A DNA stretch of 64,000 nt from Rhodobacterales bacterium HTCC2255. GTDB lineage: Bacteria > Pseudomonadota > Alphaproteobacteria > Rhodobacterales > Rhodobacteraceae. A program made the translations under genes and the position numbers. The stretch is from the NCBI GenBank assembly GCA_000153745.1, contig DS022282.1:1842816-1906815 (forward strand), given 5' to 3'. Shown here in pieces: positions 63,610 through 64,000 of this stretch. The notes under the pieces were generated by a model that saw only the letters and a list, made by a program, of their open reading frames with translations, did no database searches and was not told the DNA's origin. Position 1 is the first letter of the stretch. The number at the start of each line of letters is the position of its first letter.

Positions 63610-64000
63610 TTAACCTCTACCTTTCCAAGGAATAAGGCGATTTTCGGCTTTACGCATTAAAACTTCGATTGCAAAACCTATTATCCCGATAATGATAATC
63701 CCAATGATTACGATATCTGTTAATTGAAATTTAGACGCTGCTATAATCATTTTACCAGCGCCTTTTTCTGCTGCAACAAGCTCAGCTGCAACAACTGTGC
63801 CCCAACAAACTCCCATAGCAACGCGAGCTCCAGTGAAAATTTCAGGAAGTGAATTTGGTAATATTACTTTAAGTAATAATTGCCTCTTTGTTGCCCCTAG
63901 TGAATATGCTGCATGAACTTTTGATATATTAACACCAGAAACCCCAGCCCTAGCAGCAATAGTCATAATCCAAAGTGCAGCAAGGAATAAAAGACTAATT
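63610..64000 (-). CDS. ABC transporter permease of the nitrate/sulfonate/taurine type, N-terminus cut off
   Basis: The frame is open to the window end, so the first part of the gene lies beyond 64000 (residues ISLLFLAALWI are readable before the internal Met at 63966). The remaining 130 residues have the EAA loop AYSLGATKRQLLLKVILP with the conserved Gly, AELVAAEKGAGKMI, and a last membrane helix (IVIIGIIIIGIIGFAIEVL), fitting SsuC/TauC-type permeases. Substrate cannot be told. Confidence 0.88.
   Translation of the reverse strand, partial: ISLLFLAALWIMTIAARAGVSGVNISKVHAAYSLGATKRQLLLKVILPNSLPEIFTGARVAMGVCWGTVVAAELVAAEKGAGKMIIAASKFQLTDIVIIGIIIIGIIGFAIEVLMRKAENRLIPWKGRG

Overview
The window looks like a piece of the chromosome of a low-G+C marine alphaproteobacterium, most likely a Rhodobacterales relative. 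This is inferred from gene content: BMP-type nucleoside ABC transporter, the long KQCGH form of isocitrate lyase paired with a ScfR/RamB-like regulator, an SLC5-type sensor kinase, a split Mrp antiporter operon, the mreBCD-mrdA-rodA operon and a tRNA-Gln(UUG). Base composition is AT-rich and even throughout. I see no rRNA, phage, insertion sequence or CRISPR array. No database search was possible; family calls rest on motifs, length and gene order.

Layout. (1) 1-7476 (+): nucleoside uptake and breakdown: PfkB/ribokinase fragment, nucleoside hydrolase, a 2OG-Fe(II) oxygenase, a BMP-type ABC importer (binding protein, double ATPase, two permeases) and cytidine deaminase, closed by a strong terminator. 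The first permease carries an apparent -1 frameshift at a run of eight T. (2) 7516-24584: a two-carbon/short-chain carboxylate region: aceA with a small partner, a divergent ScfR-like regulator, TauE/SafE exporter, a sensor kinase with a sodium:solute symporter domain plus small membrane protein and response regulator, a second ScfR-like regulator, a branched-chain-amino-acid-type ABC importer leading into acs, then a crotonase. (3) 24646-38714: an amine catabolism region made of two divergent units: a trimethylamine-dehydrogenase-like flavoprotein against an aldehyde dehydrogenase and a frameshifted MATE exporter; then a Rieske oxygenase, 74-residue protein, flavin amine oxidase and cupin against a polyamine-type ABC importer and class III aminotransferase. 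Both divergent spacers carry a similar TTGACT/AGTCAA operator-like element. (4) 38765-40962: tRNA-Gln, HI0933-type flavoprotein, kdsA. (5) 41253-49748: an Mrp/Mbh-like cation antiporter operon with three large antiporter-type subunits and no full-length MrpA, followed by an SseB-like gene. (6) 49745-57880 (-): the cell elongation operon mreB-mreC-mreD-mrdA-rodA with a GhrA-like dehydrogenase gene fused onto its end by overlap, and leuA upstream. leuA is preceded by a leucine-rich leader peptide ORF and alternative hairpins. (7) 58268-64000: SDR protein, an 18-repeat MORN protein, nadE, gltX and a truncated ABC permease.

How it fits together: most of the window is organised as substrate modules (nucleosides, acetate-like acids, methylated or poly-amines), each pairing a high-affinity importer with its catabolic enzymes, next to housekeeping operons. 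The three importers share a design in which a strong hairpin directly follows the binding-protein gene. The most notable non-coding signals are the leuA leader, the TTGTAA repeat array before the aceA-side regulator, the shared amine-region operator, and two single-base frameshifts in membrane protein genes.
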